From an uncultured Bacteroidales bacterium (GTDB lineage: Bacteria > Bacteroidota > Bacteroidia > Bacteroidales > Paludibacteraceae): a stretch of DNA of 64,000 nucleotides. Under the pieces are notes generated by a model. It saw only the letters and a list, made by a program, of their open reading frames with translations, had not been told where the DNA came from and did not search any database. Shown here in pieces: positions 16,767 through 25,953 of the stretch. The position numbers were made by a program, and so were the translations under genes. The DNA is taken from NCBI GenBank assembly GCA_902779705.1, contig CACZCR010000003.1, positions 62,001 to 126,000 of the forward strand, given 5' to 3'. How positions within the stretch are numbered: position 1 is the stretch's first letter; every line of letters begins with the position of its first letter.

Positions 16767-16820
16767 AATTTTTTACTTAAGGATTATTTGTTTAGTTTAA
16801 TAATTTCTAAGATGAAATGC

Positions 16821-16937
16821 TTATCCTTGACGCATTTTCATTTTAGGTTCTTTTTTGTTGATTACATACAAGCGTCCTTTGCGACGTACAATTTTGCAGT
16901 CTGCGTTACGCTTTTTAACCGAAGCACGTACTTTCAT
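16821..16937 (-). CDS. rpmJ: 50S ribosomal protein L36
   Basis: A 38-residue protein read from ATG 16935-16937 to TAA 16821-16823: [38 protein letters not shown]. It matches L36 in start, basic core and the RQG end. Of the zinc ligands Cys11, Cys14, Cys27 and His33 found in zinc-binding L36, only Cys14 remains, so this is the zinc-free version. It lies between infA and rpsM as in most bacteria. Confidence 0.97.
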   Translation of the reverse strand: MKVRASVKKRNADCKIVRRKGRLYVINKKEPKMKMRQG

Positions 16938-16971
16938 TGCTGAATAGTGTTTACTTTGTTAATTAATTTGT

Positions 16972-17190
16972 TTACTTGTAGCGGAAGGATATTCTTCCTT
17001 TCGTCAAATCATACGGACTCATCTCCACCTTAACGCGATCACCGGTCAAAATCTTGATGTAGTGCATACGCATCTTTCCGGAGATGTGAGCCGTAATAAT
17101 GGGACCATTCTCGAGCTGCACGCGAAACATCGCATTGCTCAACGACTCAATGATGGTGCCATCTACTTCAATCGAATCTTGTTTTGCCAT
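16972..17190 (-). CDS. infA: Translation initiation factor IF-1
   Basis: IF-1 blocks the A site during initiation. The 72-residue OB-fold protein starts [20 protein letters not shown] and has [39 protein letters not shown] and the end [11 protein letters not shown], all typical. It follows map within the spc cluster and precedes rpmJ. Confidence 0.98.
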   Translation of the reverse strand: MAKQDSIEVDGTIIESLSNAMFRVQLENGPIITAHISGKMRMHYIKILTGDRVKVEMSPYDLTKGRISFRYK

Positions 17191-17211
17191 ACTAGTATTG
17201 TTTATTGATTA

Positions 17212-17997
17212 TTAGATGAATCTATCTCCTAAAACCTCCTTGATATAGTCAAAAGTGGACAAAATATCTGCCTTGCCGTTGCGAACACATACCGAATGCT
17301 CATAATGAGCTGCAGGTTTGCGATCCACAGTGCGAGCTGTCCATCCGTCCTCTTCTACCAGCACCTGGCGGCGTCCAAGCGTGATCATAGGCTCAATAGC
17401 AATCGTCATTCCCGACTTGAGTACAATCCCGTTACCTCGGCGGCCATAATTGCACACCTCGGGATCCTCATGCAAGTCGCGACCAATACCATGACCTACA
17501 AACTCTCGTACCACACCATAGCCGGCACGTTCACAGTGATTCTGTATAGTGGCGCTGATGTCTCCCAAACGACGCCCCGTGATTGCCTGCTCTATACCTA
17601 GATAAAGGGCTTCTTTAGTCGTCTTCAACAGTTGCATCACTTCCGGCTTCACATCGCCTACAGGAAACGTATAAGCCGAATCGCTACACCAACCGTTGAG
17701 TTCGATCGACGAGTCGATAGAGATAATATCACCGTCCTTGAGTATTTGGTCCTTGCTCGGTATACCGTGCACCACCTGCTCATTGACAGAAGTACAAAGT
17801 GTAGCAGGATAACCCTCATAGTTGAGACACGCGGGACGACCGCCATTATCCATGATAAACTCGTACGCTATCTTATCCAACTCCGCCGTGCTAACACCTG
17901 GCCGGATAGACTTAGCCACTTCGGCATAAGTCTTACCCAGCAGGATATTGCTTGCTCGCATGAGCTCTATTTCCTCGTCAGTTTTGAGATAGATCAT
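17212..17997 (-). CDS. map: Type I methionine aminopeptidase
   Basis: Map removes the initiator Met from new proteins. The 261-residue pita-bread enzyme has the metal ligands in order: Asp in IISIDSSI, Asp in WCSDSAYTF, His in FVGHGIGRDLHEDPEV, Glu in AIEPMITLG and Glu in HYEHSVCV. No N-terminal zinc-finger extension is present, so it is the short bacterial type Ia. The gap from secY is 15 bp, the usual secY-map-infA order. Confidence 0.97.
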   Translation of the reverse strand: MIYLKTDEEIELMRASNILLGKTYAEVAKSIRPGVSTAELDKIAYEFIMDNGGRPACLNYEGYPATLCTSVNEQVVHGIPSKDQILKDGDIISIDSSIELNGWCSDSAYTFPVGDVKPEVMQLLKTTKEALYLGIEQAITGRRLGDISATIQNHCERAGYGVVREFVGHGIGRDLHEDPEVCNYGRRGNGIVLKSGMTIAIEPMITLGRRQVLVEEDGWTARTVDRKPAAHYEHSVCVRNGKADILSTFDYIKEVLGDRFI

Positions 17998-18012
17998 CTT
18001 ACAATCAATTCA

Positions 18013-19353
18013 TTAGTATGCCATAGCGCCCGAGCGTCCCTTGATACGCATACCGGACTCAAAGAATCCGTCATAGTGACGCATCAACAAATGACTCTCA
18101 ATCTGCTGCAAAGTATCCAAGATAACACCTACCATAATGAGCAGCGACGTTCCTCCAAAGAACTGTGCAAAGCCCATCGTCACACCAAACAAGCGTGCAA
18201 AAGCAGGCAAGATAGCAATGATACCCAGCAAAATAGAACCCGGCAATGTGATACGTGACATGATTGTATCAATATACTCAGCTGTCTTCTTGCCCGGCTT
18301 AACACCCGGAATAAATCCGTTGTTCAGCTTCAGGTTCTCTGCCATCTGCACCGGATTGATGATAATCGCAGTGTAGAAATAGGTGAAGGCAATGATGAGG
18401 ATAAAGAATACAAAATTGTACCAGAATCCATCGTTGTTGGAGAATGCGCGTACAAACGCACCACTACCATCCGAGTTGAAGCCCGCGATAGCGATAGGAA
18501 TAAACATGATTGCTTGCGCAAAAATGATAGGCATCACATTGGCTGCATTCACTTTCAAAGGAATGTACTGACGAACACCACCATACTGCTTATTTCCTAC
18601 CACACGCTTAGCGTACTGTACAGGGATCTTGCGAGTTCCTTGAACCAACAGAATAGCAAATGCCAATACTGCCAAAAGAACTACGACTTCAATAATAAAC
18701 ACAATCACACCACCACCGGCATCGTTCAAACGGCTACCAAACTCCTGAACAATTGCTGCCGGGAAACGAGCAATGATACCAATCAAGATGATAAACGAGA
18801 TACCGTTACCTACACCACGATCAGTAATACGCTCACCCAACCACATAACGAACATGGAGCCTGCGCACAAGATGATAGTTGATGAAATTGTGAACCAGTT
18901 GAAGCCTACTGCCAACGGTTGACCTGCTGCCGCCATCTGAACGGAGAGGTTAACCAGGTAGCTCGGTCCCTGGAAGAGCAAGATAGCCACAGTCAGATAG
19001 CGCGTGATCTGGTTCATCTTCTGGCGGCCGGACTCACCTTCCTTCTGCATCTTCTGGAAGTACGGCACTGCTATAGTCAACAGCTGTACAACAATCGATG
19101 CAGAGATGTAAGGCATGATACCCAATGCAAAAACTGAAGCATTGGAGAACGCACCACCCGAGAACATATCCAAGAGCGCCATCAAACCTCCTGCGGTCTG
19201 CGAATGCAGAGCAGAAAGGGCTTGTGGATTGATACCAGGAAGGACTACATAACTACCGAAACGATAGATGAGCACGAACAACAACGTGGTCAGCAGTCTG
19301 TTTCGCAGGTCCTCAACCTTCCAGATATTCTTAATTGTCTCTATAAATTTCAT
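18013..19353 (-). CDS. secY: Preprotein translocase subunit SecY
   Basis: SecY is the channel of the Sec translocon in the inner membrane. The 446-residue protein has about ten transmembrane helices, the plug region after TM1 (RFGSYVVLPGINPQAL), the signature GGLMALLDMFSGGAFSNASV, and the cytosolic loops with RKIPVQYAKRVVG and GFIPGVKPGKKTAEY. The C-terminus RIKGRSGAMAY lacks a zinc motif. Its ATG is 2 nt downstream of a perfect 6-bp triloop hairpin in a 94-bp gap from rplO, which may tune translation of this membrane protein. Confidence 0.98.
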   Translation of the reverse strand: MKFIETIKNIWKVEDLRNRLLTTLLFVLIYRFGSYVVLPGINPQALSALHSQTAGGLMALLDMFSGGAFSNASVFALGIMPYISASIVVQLLTIAVPYFQKMQKEGESGRQKMNQITRYLTVAILLFQGPSYLVNLSVQMAAAGQPLAVGFNWFTISSTIILCAGSMFVMWLGERITDRGVGNGISFIILIGIIARFPAAIVQEFGSRLNDAGGGVIVFIIEVVVLLAVLAFAILLVQGTRKIPVQYAKRVVGNKQYGGVRQYIPLKVNAANVMPIIFAQAIMFIPIAIAGFNSDGSGAFVRAFSNNDGFWYNFVFFILIIAFTYFYTAIIINPVQMAENLKLNNGFIPGVKPGKKTAEYIDTIMSRITLPGSILLGIIAILPAFARLFGVTMGFAQFFGGTSLLIMVGVILDTLQQIESHLLMRHYDGFFESGMRIKGRSGAMAY

Positions 19354-19355
19354 AT

Positions 19356-19434
19356 CAAAACTTCGTTTTGCTATGGAGCCTTGGCATCGCCGAGTTGCGC
19401 AAACAAACTTACCCTCGGCTAGCCCAAGCCTTCA
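19356..19434 (-). promoter_or_regulatory. Structured leader between rplO and secY
   Basis: CAAAAC-GAA-GTTTTG on the minus strand (19356-19370) is a perfect 6-bp stem with a GAA triloop ending 2 nt from the secY ATG. Further upstream CTTGG...GCCGAG can pair with CTCGGC...CCAAG across a loop rich in G and T (about 19380-19430). A gap of this length is unusual inside the spc cluster, where most genes are separated by less than 30 bp. A regulatory role is an inference. Confidence 0.5.
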
Positions 19435-19447
19435 TAACTTTAATAAT

Positions 19448-19894
19448 TTAAATCTTTTCGATAGTGCCACCAGCAGCGGTGATAGCCTCTTCAGCCGATT
19501 TGCTGAATGCGTTAGCCTGCACGGTCAGTTTGGCGGTCAGCGTACCATTACCCAGGATCTTAACCAACTGAGTCTTGGAGATGAAACCAGCCTCGTGCAA
19601 CTCTACCAATCCGATCTTCTCCAGTTTCTTAGCCTCAGCCAATGCCTGCAGAGTGGAAAGATTGATAGCTTTGTACTCTACACGGTTGATGTTCTTGAAA
19701 CCGAACTTAGGCAGACGACGCTGCATAGGCATCTGACCACCCTCGAAACCGATTTTCTTAGAGTAACCCGAACGAGACTTAGCACCCTTGTGACCGCGGG
19801 TAGATGTTCCACCCAAACCAGAACCGGCACCACGACCAATGCGCTTAGCGGTCTTTACAGAACCGGCAGCCGGAGTCAAATTATTTAATTCCAT
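19448..19894 (-). CDS. rplO: 50S ribosomal protein L15
   Basis: The 148-residue protein begins MELNNLTPAAGSVKTAKRIG and has the glycine/arginine-rich arm RGAGSGLGGTSTRGHKGAKS, GGQMPMQRRLPKFGF and the C-terminal signature GNGTLTAKLTVQANAFSKSA. It is the last ribosomal protein gene before secY and is followed by a structured gap. Confidence 0.98.
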   Translation of the reverse strand: MELNNLTPAAGSVKTAKRIGRGAGSGLGGTSTRGHKGAKSRSGYSKKIGFEGGQMPMQRRLPKFGFKNINRVEYKAINLSTLQALAEAKKLEKIGLVELHEAGFISKTQLVKILGNGTLTAKLTVQANAFSKSAEEAITAAGGTIEKI

Positions 19895-19917
19895 AATGCT
19901 TAAATCTTTGAGTTCAA

Positions 19918-20094
19918 TTAATCAATTACTTTTACCAGGTGCTTTACCTTCTCAACCATACCAAGGATAGCAGGATTTGCCTCATGCTCAACCACGGCGT
20001 TGATCTTTTTCAGACCGAGAGCTGCCATTGTAGCCTTCTGATCTTTCGGGCAGCGGATGATGCTGCGTACTTGTTGAATCTTAATTGTTGCCAT
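19918..20094 (-). CDS. rpmD: 50S ribosomal protein L30
   Basis: A 58-residue L30: MATIKIQQVRSIIRCPKDQK, ALGLKKINAVVEHEANPAI, GMVEKVKHLVKVID. The start is the second of two in-frame ATGs (20092-20094), because the family begins MA-x-IKI; the other ATG two codons upstream is possible. Short gaps to rpsE and rplO fit the spc order. Confidence 0.96.
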   Translation of the reverse strand: MATIKIQQVRSIIRCPKDQKATMAALGLKKINAVVEHEANPAILGMVEKVKHLVKVID

Positions 20095-20108
20095 AGTCAT
20101 TCGAGTTT

Positions 20109-20615
20109 TTATCCGTTAAATACAGTTGACATGCTTACGCCACGGTTCTGAGCTACAGTGCGAGCATCACGCAATTCTGCGAGAGCCTGGATAGTAGCCT
20201 TTACCAAGTTGTGAGGGTTAGAGCTACCTTTTGCCTTTGCCAGCACGTCGGTTACACCGACAGACTCCAGCACGGCACGCATAGCACCACCGGCCTTCAC
20301 TCCGGTACCGTGAGTAGCAGGTTGAATATAAACGCGGGCACCACCAAACTTAGCATACTGCTCGTGAGGAATAGTACCTTTGAGGATAGGAACCTGGATC
20401 AGGTTCTTCTTAGCAGCCTCTGTAGCCTTGGCAATAGCAGCCGTTACTTCGCCTGCCTTACCCAGACCTTGGCCTACGATACCGTTCTCATTTCCAACAA
20501 CGACGATTGCTGCGAAAGTGAACGTACGTCCACCCTTGGTAACTTTCGTTACGCGGTTGACTGCGACCAGACGCTCCTTGAGCTCGAGGTCTTGTGTAGT
20601 TTTAACTCTTTGCAT
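20109..20615 (-). CDS. rpsE: 30S ribosomal protein S5
   Basis: S5 takes part in decoding accuracy and mRNA entry. The 168 residues contain the double-stranded RNA-binding-like N-domain ([37 protein letters not shown]) and the C-domain ([37 protein letters not shown]). Length and motifs are standard. Confidence 0.98.
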   Translation of the reverse strand: MQRVKTTQDLELKERLVAVNRVTKVTKGGRTFTFAAIVVVGNENGIVGQGLGKAGEVTAAIAKATEAAKKNLIQVPILKGTIPHEQYAKFGGARVYIQPATHGTGVKAGGAMRAVLESVGVTDVLAKAKGSSNPHNLVKATIQALAELRDARTVAQNRGVSMSTVFNG

Positions 20616-20627
20616 TGTCGTACGTTA

Positions 20628-20972
20628 TTAGAATTTGAGACCTGCCTCGCGAGCAGCGTCTGCTAATGATTGAACTCGGCCATGATAGAGATAACCGTTA
20701 CGGTCGAATACTACCTCCTGAACACCTGCTTTTTGAGCAGCCTCAGCGATCAGCTTACCAACCTGTGCAGCCTTCTCTGTCTTAGTCATTTTATCCTTGA
20801 TAGCAAGTGACGAAGCGCTTGCCAGGGTTACACCCTTGGTGTCGTCAATTACCTGCGCGTAAATCTGGCTATTAGAGCGGAATACGGTCAGGCGAGGACG
20901 CTCTGCAGTACCCGATACCTTGGTACGGATAGATGCCTTAATCTTAAGGCGACGTGCAATTTTCTTTAGCAT
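20628..20972 (-). CDS. rplR: 50S ribosomal protein L18
   Basis: L18 binds 5S rRNA in the central protuberance. The 114-residue protein shows [40 protein letters not shown], and the end [20 protein letters not shown] followed by EAGLKF. It works with L5, encoded a few genes upstream. Confidence 0.98.
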   Translation of the reverse strand: MLKKIARRLKIKASIRTKVSGTAERPRLTVFRSNSQIYAQVIDDTKGVTLASASSLAIKDKMTKTEKAAQVGKLIAEAAQKAGVQEVVFDRNGYLYHGRVQSLADAAREAGLKF

Positions 20973-20993
20973 AATCTTACTCCTTTCTAATTA

Positions 20994-21551
20994 TTATTTA
21001 CCAGCCGACTTACCAGCCTTACGACGAACAACTTCACCTTGGAAGCGGATACCTTTACCTTTATACGGCTCCGGTTTGCGGAAAGAACGAATCTTTGCAC
21101 ATACCTGACCAATAAGTTGCTTATCTGCCGACTCCAGGATTACCAACGGGTTCTGGTTACGCTCAGACTTGGTCTCTACCTTGATCTCTTTAGGCAAACC
21201 AAGATAAATCGGGTGAGTATAACCCAGCGAGAAGTTCAGCACATTCGGTTGAGCCAACTCTACACGGTAACCTACACCGACGAGCTCCAGTACTTTCTTA
21301 TAGCCTTCGCTTACACCAACAACCATGTTGTTGATCAATGCACGGTACAAACCATGCTTCGATCGGCTCTCTTTTTCGTCATTCGGACGAGTCACGTGGC
21401 ACTCTGCACCTTCAACAGTCACTTTGATCAGCGGATCAACAGCTTGGGTGAGTTCGCCTTTAGGACCTTTAACGGTCACTACATTGTCTGCGCTAACTGC
21501 TACAGTTACGCCTGCAGGGATTGCAATAGGAAGTTTTCCAATTCTTGACAT
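20994..21551 (-). CDS. rplF: 50S ribosomal protein L6
   Basis: The 185-residue protein has the two tandem L6 domains. It starts MSRIGKLPIAIPAGVTVAVS and carries VKGPKGELTQ, GLYRALINNMVVGVSEGYKK, LELVGVGYRVE and the C-terminal signature RKPEPYKGKGIRFQGE. It lies near the factor-binding centre of the 50S subunit. Confidence 0.98.
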   Translation of the reverse strand: MSRIGKLPIAIPAGVTVAVSADNVVTVKGPKGELTQAVDPLIKVTVEGAECHVTRPNDEKESRSKHGLYRALINNMVVGVSEGYKKVLELVGVGYRVELAQPNVLNFSLGYTHPIYLGLPKEIKVETKSERNQNPLVILESADKQLIGQVCAKIRSFRKPEPYKGKGIRFQGEVVRRKAGKSAGK

Positions 21552-21569
21552 AGTCTTTTCCTCCTTACA

Positions 21570-21965
21570 TTAATAAACATAGCAAATAACCTCACCACCC
21601 AACTTCTGGCCAAGAGCCTCCTTGTTGGTCATCACACCTTTCGAAGTCGAAAGAATAGCGATACCGAGACCGTTCAGTACGCGAGGCATCTCACGATAAC
21701 CTACATACTTACGCAAACCGGGCGTTGATACACGTTGTAAACTCTTGATGGCGTTAACTTTGTTAACCGGATCATACTTCAAGGCAATCTTAATAGTGCC
21801 CTGAGGTCCATCCTCCACAAACTTGTAGGAAAGGATATATCCCTTCTCAAACAGAATGCGAGTGATCTCTTTTTTCAGATTCGAAGCCGGTACTTCTACC
21901 ACACGGTGGCCGGCTTTGATTGCATTTCTGAGTCGAGTCAGATAATCTGCGATTGGATCTGTCAT
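21570..21965 (-). CDS. rpsH: 30S ribosomal protein S8
   Basis: S8 binds the central domain of 16S rRNA and in E. coli represses the spc operon. The 131-residue protein starts MTDPIADYLTRLRNAIKAGH and has the C-terminal signature VLNGLGIAILSTSKGVMTNK followed by GGEVICYVY. The 57-bp gap from rpsN holds a small hairpin at 21987-22001. Confidence 0.98.
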   Translation of the reverse strand: MTDPIADYLTRLRNAIKAGHRVVEVPASNLKKEITRILFEKGYILSYKFVEDGPQGTIKIALKYDPVNKVNAIKSLQRVSTPGLRKYVGYREMPRVLNGLGIAILSTSKGVMTNKEALGQKLGGEVICYVY

Positions 21966-21986
21966 AATGTTTTGTTGTTAAATTAA

Positions 21987-22001
21987 TCCCGCCTTTCGGG
22001 A
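21987..22001 (-). promoter_or_regulatory. Small hairpin in the rpsN-rpsH gap
   Basis: TCCCG-CCTTT-CGGGA forms a perfect 5-bp stem in an otherwise A/T-rich 57-bp gap just before rpsH. S8 is the spc regulator in E. coli, so a role in translation control is conceivable, but there is no recognisable S8 site. Confidence 0.35.
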
Positions 22002-22022
22002 CAATATTTAATAATGTTAATT

Positions 22023-22292
22023 TTACCAGCTGGCTTTCTTTACGCCAGGGATCAGGCCTTGAGAAGCCATCTCGCGGAACTGGATACGGCTCAAACCAAA
22101 AGCACGCATATAGCCTTTCGGACGACCGGTGATCTTGCAACGGTTGTGCAGACGAACCGGACTTGCGTTCTTTGGCAGAGCTTGGAGACCTTCATAGTCA
22201 CCATCCTTGAGGAGTTGAGCACGCTTGGCAGCATATTTTGCCACCAATTTTGCGCGCTTTACCTCACGAGCTTTCATTGATTCTTTTGCCAT
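22023..22292 (-). CDS. rpsN: 30S ribosomal protein S14
   Basis: The 89-residue protein reads [20 protein letters not shown], then [20 protein letters not shown] and [20 protein letters not shown]. It is the short form in length, but without the CxxC pairs of zinc-binding S14: only one Cys (HNRCKITG) is present. It is therefore the zinc-independent type, the usual one in Bacteroidota. Confidence 0.98.
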   Translation of the reverse strand: MAKESMKAREVKRAKLVAKYAAKRAQLLKDGDYEGLQALPKNASPVRLHNRCKITGRPKGYMRAFGLSRIQFREMASQGLIPGVKKASW

Positions 22293-22298
22293 AGTCTC

Positions 22299-22841
22299 TT
22301 ACTTTTTGAATGGTAATCCAAACTCACGCAAGAGAGCGAAACCTTCCTCGTCCGTGTTGGCGGTCGTCACGAAGGTGATGTTCATACCAAGGAGTTTGGT
22401 GATGTTATCAATGTTAATTTCAGGGAAGATGATCTGCTCGGTGATACCCAAAGTGTAGTTACCACGACCGTCCATCTTGTTGTTGATTCCTTTGAAGTCA
22501 CGGATACGAGGCAAAGCCACGCGTACCAGACGCTCAAGGAACTCATACATTTGCTCGCCACGAAGGGTTACGCGTACGCCGATAGGCATGTGCTTACGCA
22601 CCTTGAAACCGGCGATATCCTTCTTCGACTCAGTAGCTACGGCTTTCTGACCTGCAATAGCAGTCATCTCGTTGAGAGCAACCTCAATGATCTTCTTGTC
22701 TGCTACGGCTTCACCGAGACCCTGATTGAGCACAATCTTCTGGAGACGAGGGCACTGCATTACTGTAGTGTAGCCAAACTCCTTCATCAGGATAGGAACG
22801 ATACGCTCCTTGTAATCCTGCTTCAAACTTGCTGTATTCAT
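22299..22841 (-). CDS. rplE: 50S ribosomal protein L5
   Basis: L5 binds 5S rRNA and contacts S13. The 180-residue protein contains [56 protein letters not shown] and the end [14 protein letters not shown]. It is 2 bp downstream of rplX and 6 bp upstream of rpsN. Confidence 0.98.
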   Translation of the reverse strand: MNTASLKQDYKERIVPILMKEFGYTTVMQCPRLQKIVLNQGLGEAVADKKIIEVALNEMTAIAGQKAVATESKKDIAGFKVRKHMPIGVRVTLRGEQMYEFLERLVRVALPRIRDFKGINNKMDGRGNYTLGITEQIIFPEINIDNITKLLGMNITFVTTANTDEEGFALLREFGLPFKK

Positions 22842-22843
22842 AC

Positions 22844-23152
22844 TTAGATCTCCTTACCGGTTTTTTTACTTACACGTACAAGCTTACCATCCTTGCGTAC
22901 ACGACCAACACGTACCGGTTTGCCGTCCTCTACCACGTTGAGGTTAGAGATATGGATGGGAGCCTCTTGTTTAACAATTCCGCCTTGCGGATTCTTTGCA
23001 TTGGGTTTGGTACTCTTGGATACCATGTTGACACCCTCTACGATTGCACGCTGCTTTTCCACGAGCACCTCCAGCACACGGCCGGTTTTGCCCTTAGAAG
23101 CACCTGCGTTTACATAAACGGTATCACCCTTTTTGATATGTAATTTTGCCAT
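22844..23152 (-). CDS. rplX: 50S ribosomal protein L24
   Basis: L24 is an assembly initiator at the tunnel exit. The 102-residue protein has the N-terminal KOW motif ([20 protein letters not shown]) and the linker [34 protein letters not shown]. It is in the normal rplN-rplX-rplE order. Confidence 0.98.
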   Translation of the reverse strand: MAKLHIKKGDTVYVNAGASKGKTGRVLEVLVEKQRAIVEGVNMVSKSTKPNAKNPQGGIVKQEAPIHISNLNVVEDGKPVRVGRVRKDGKLVRVSKKTGKEI

Positions 23153-23173
23153 TACTGTAACAATTTAGATGAT

Positions 23174-23539
23174 TTAAAGCACTTCCGGTGCCAGTGAAAT
23201 AATCTTCATATTCGTTTGACGCAGCTCACGAGCTACAGGGCCGAAAATACGACTGCCACGGAGCTCACCAGCGTTGTTGACCAATACACATGCATTGTCA
23301 TCAAAGCGGATATACGAACCGTCTGCACGACGTACCTCTTTCTTCACGCGAACAACGATTGCACGGCTGACCGTACCATCCTTGATCTCGCTCGAAGGAA
23401 TAACACCCTTTACTGCTACTACTACTGTATCACCCAGGCTGGCGTAACGTTTCTTGGTGCCACCCAGAACGCGGATTACCAGTGCCTCTTTAGCACCCGA
23501 GTTGTCCGCAACTACGAGTCTTGATTCTTGCTGTACCAT
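23174..23539 (-). CDS. rplN: 50S ribosomal protein L14
   Basis: L14 forms an intersubunit bridge and binds the silencing factor RsfS. The 121-residue protein begins [20 protein letters not shown] and has [24 protein letters not shown] [24 protein letters not shown] and [11 protein letters not shown]. All are standard. Confidence 0.98.
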   Translation of the reverse strand: MVQQESRLVVADNSGAKEALVIRVLGGTKKRYASLGDTVVVAVKGVIPSSEIKDGTVSRAIVVRVKKEVRRADGSYIRFDDNACVLVNNAGELRGSRIFGPVARELRQTNMKIISLAPEVL

Positions 23540-23540
23540 A

Positions 23541-23795
23541 TTACTTAGCCCTTTCGATAATTTGAGTTAGACGCCAACGAATAGTCTTGCTCAGAGGACG
23601 AGTCTCCATGATGCGTACTGTATCACCGATACCGCACTCGTTCTTCTCGTCATGAACATGGAACTTGCGTGTCTTATTGACAAACTTACCGTAAATCGGG
23701 TGTTTCTCCTTCCACTTTACGGCTACGACGATTGTCTTCTCCATCTTGTTGGAAACGACGATACCGACGCGTTCTTTTCTTAGATTTCTTTCCAT
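23541..23795 (-). CDS. rpsQ: 30S ribosomal protein S17
   Basis: An 84-residue OB-fold protein: [61 protein letters not shown]17 binds the 5' domain of 16S rRNA and is needed early in assembly. It ends 1 bp before rplN. Confidence 0.98.
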   Translation of the reverse strand: MERNLRKERVGIVVSNKMEKTIVVAVKWKEKHPIYGKFVNKTRKFHVHDEKNECGIGDTVRIMETRPLSKTIRWRLTQIIERAK

Positions 23796-23810
23796 TTCAA
23801 TTGTCGTTTT

Positions 23811-24005
23811 TTACTTGTTAATTTCTCTTGCACGTAACTCCGTTGCAAGGCGCGCGATAGTCTTACGAGCAACCTTAATCTGCAATGGATTGTCAAGCGG
23901 AGAAATGCTGTGATTGAGTTTCAACTGAACCAGATTGTTCTTCTCTGCGTCCAAACGCTCCTGAATCTCAGCGGTGGTTAATTCTTTAATTTCTGCTGTT
24001 TTCAT
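23811..24005 (-). CDS. rpmC: 50S ribosomal protein L29
   Basis: A 64-residue two-helix protein: MKTAEIKELTTAEIQERLDA, KNNLVQLKLNHSISPLDNPL, KVARKTIARLATELRAREIN. L29 lies at the exit tunnel near the trigger factor docking site; trigger factor (tig) is also encoded in this window. Confidence 0.97.
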   Translation of the reverse strand: MKTAEIKELTTAEIQERLDAEKNNLVQLKLNHSISPLDNPLQIKVARKTIARLATELRAREINK

Positions 24006-24013
24006 AATCCTAA

Positions 24014-24445
24014 TTAAACATTTTGGGTTGGGTCGTAATCACGTCTTACGACAAATTTGGTTGTAATAGGAAGCTTCTGAGCTGCAAGGCGGAGTGCCTC
24101 TTTTGCGATCTCGTAGCTTACACCATCAATCTCGAAGATGACACGTCCTGGTTCCAATGGAACTACGAATCCTTCCGGAGCACCTTTACCCTTACCCATA
24201 CGGACATCCAAAGGCTTCTTCGTGATTGGTTTATCCGGGAATACGCGGATCCAAACCTGACCTTGACGTTGCATATAGCGGGTAACTGCGATACGGGCTG
24301 CTTCGATTTGACGACCTGTCAACCAGATGGTACCAAGACTCTTGATACCGAACGAGCCAAATACGAGCTCATTGCCGCGGTGAGCCACACCCTTGATGCG
24401 GCCTTTTTGGCAGCGGCGGAATTTAGTTTTCTTCGGTTGTAACAT
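24014..24445 (-). CDS. rplP: 50S ribosomal protein L16
   Basis: L16 helps position A-site tRNA. The 143-residue protein begins [20 protein letters not shown] and shows [16 protein letters not shown] [40 protein letters not shown] and [20 protein letters not shown]. The Arg that is hydroxylated in some bacteria (near VRMGKGKG) is present. Confidence 0.98.
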   Translation of the reverse strand: MLQPKKTKFRRCQKGRIKGVAHRGNELVFGSFGIKSLGTIWLTGRQIEAARIAVTRYMQRQGQVWIRVFPDKPITKKPLDVRMGKGKGAPEGFVVPLEPGRVIFEIDGVSYEIAKEALRLAAQKLPITTKFVVRRDYDPTQNV

Positions 24446-24473
24446 AACTGTTTAATCTACAAATCGTTAAAAA

Positions 24474-25202
24474 TTATTTTTTGTTTCTACGGAAACCACC
24501 ACGACGATCACGACGATCATCACGACGATCAGGACGGTTGTCCTTTGCAGGAGTGAAGTTAGGAGCAAGATCCTTCTTGCCAAATACCTCACCACGGCAA
24601 ATCCAAACCTTTACACCAATAATACCTACTTTGGTGAGAGCACCTACGTGACAGTAGTCGATGTCTGCACGAAGAGTATGCAACGGGGTACGACCCTCTT
24701 TGTACATCTCCTTGCGAGCCATCTCGGCACCGTTCAAACGGCCCGATACCTGCACTTTGATACCCTCAGCACCCATACGCATGGTGCTCTGGATAGCCAT
24801 CTTCACTGCACGACGATATGCAATCTTACCCTCGAGCTGACGAGCAATCTTGTTAGCAACGATCGTTGCATCCAATTCCGGACGTTTAACCTCGAAGATG
24901 TTGATCTGTACATCCTGCTTGGTGATTTTCTTCAATTCCTCTTTCAATTTGTCAACTTCTTGTCCACCCTTTCCGATGATATAACCGGGGCGAGCGGTGC
25001 AGACAGTTACAGTTACAAGTTTCAGAGTTCTCTCTATGACGATACGAGAAATACTAGCCTCTGCCAAACGGGCATTCAGGTACTTGCGGATCTTTGCATC
25101 CTCAAGAAGAGTATCTCCGAAATTCTTACCGCCAAACCAGTTGGAATCCCAACCACGTACAATACCAAGGCGGTTTGCAATTGGATTAATTTTCTGTCCC
25201 AT
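24474..25202 (-). CDS. rpsC: 30S ribosomal protein S3
   Basis: S3 forms the mRNA entry helicase with S4 and S5. The 242-residue protein has the KH domain ([20 protein letters not shown]) and the C-terminal domain ([40 protein letters not shown]). The tail [18 protein letters not shown] is Arg/Asp rich and is encoded by three copies of the 9-mer CGACGATCA (plus-strand reading, starts 24502, 24511, 24523), so it may vary in length between strains. Confidence 0.98.
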   Translation of the reverse strand: MGQKINPIANRLGIVRGWDSNWFGGKNFGDTLLEDAKIRKYLNARLAEASISRIVIERTLKLVTVTVCTARPGYIIGKGGQEVDKLKEELKKITKQDVQINIFEVKRPELDATIVANKIARQLEGKIAYRRAVKMAIQSTMRMGAEGIKVQVSGRLNGAEMARKEMYKEGRTPLHTLRADIDYCHVGALTKVGIIGVKVWICRGEVFGKKDLAPNFTPAKDNRPDRRDDRRDRRGGFRRNKK

Positions 25203-25210
25203 TTTGGTTT

Positions 25211-25618
25211 TTACTTTTCAGTGTTAGTATTTTTAGTATCTACAAAGATAGTAACATGGTTAGAACGCTTGCGGACGCGATATGCACGACCCTGAGGAGC
25301 GGGAAGCATACGTTTGAGCATCATTCCGCCGTCTACCGTGATGTTACTTACATACAATGTTTCTTGATCTGCCTTCTTGCCGGTCTTGGTCTCCCAGTTG
25401 GCAATTGCAGATTTCAGCAATTTCTCCAGTGCACGGCTTGCCTCTTTTGTCGAGAAATGCAATGCACCGAGTGCGCGGTTCACTTCCAAGCCACGAATCA
25501 TATCTGCAACAAGACGCATCTTGCGAGGCGAGGTAGGAACGTTATTAAGCTTAGCAAAGTATTGGTTCTTGCGAGCCTCCTTCATTGCCTCAGCTGTATT
25601 ATGTTTTCTAGCACCCAT
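25211..25618 (-). CDS. rplV: 50S ribosomal protein L22
   Basis: L22 lines the exit tunnel with a long beta-hairpin. The 135-residue protein has [60 protein letters not shown] and [15 protein letters not shown]. The hairpin tip ([11 protein letters not shown]), where macrolide-resistance changes occur, looks ordinary. Confidence 0.98.
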   Translation of the reverse strand: MGARKHNTAEAMKEARKNQYFAKLNNVPTSPRKMRLVADMIRGLEVNRALGALHFSTKEASRALEKLLKSAIANWETKTGKKADQETLYVSNITVDGGMMLKRMLPAPQGRAYRVRKRSNHVTIFVDTKNTNTEK

Positions 25619-25661
25619 TTTAATCTAAATGTTTTTTAATGTTGTTTAATGATTCAATGGA

Positions 25662-25928
25662 TTACTTTCTGTTACCCGAGTGACCGCGGAACGTACGGGT
25701 CGGAGCAAACTCACCGAGCTTGTGACCTACCATATTCTCCGTTACGTAAACAGGAATGAATTTGTTTCCATTGTGAACTGCAATAGTATGACCTACAAAA
25801 TCAGGAGAGATCATCGATGCACGGCTCCAGGTCTTAACAACTTCTTTCTTGTTAGCCTCATTCATAGCCAGCACCTTCTTCTCCAGCTTTACGCTGATAA
25901 ACGGTCCTTTTTTCAATGAACGACTCAT
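25662..25928 (-). CDS. rpsS: 30S ribosomal protein S19
   Basis: The 88-residue protein starts [20 protein letters not shown] and has the signature [24 protein letters not shown] [20 protein letters not shown] and [19 protein letters not shown]19 sits in the 30S head beside S13. Confidence 0.98.
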   Translation of the reverse strand: MSRSLKKGPFISVKLEKKVLAMNEANKKEVVKTWSRASMISPDFVGHTIAVHNGNKFIPVYVTENMVGHKLGEFAPTRTFRGHSGNRK

Positions 25929-25953
25929 AATGTTAACTTGATTTTAATAGGTT

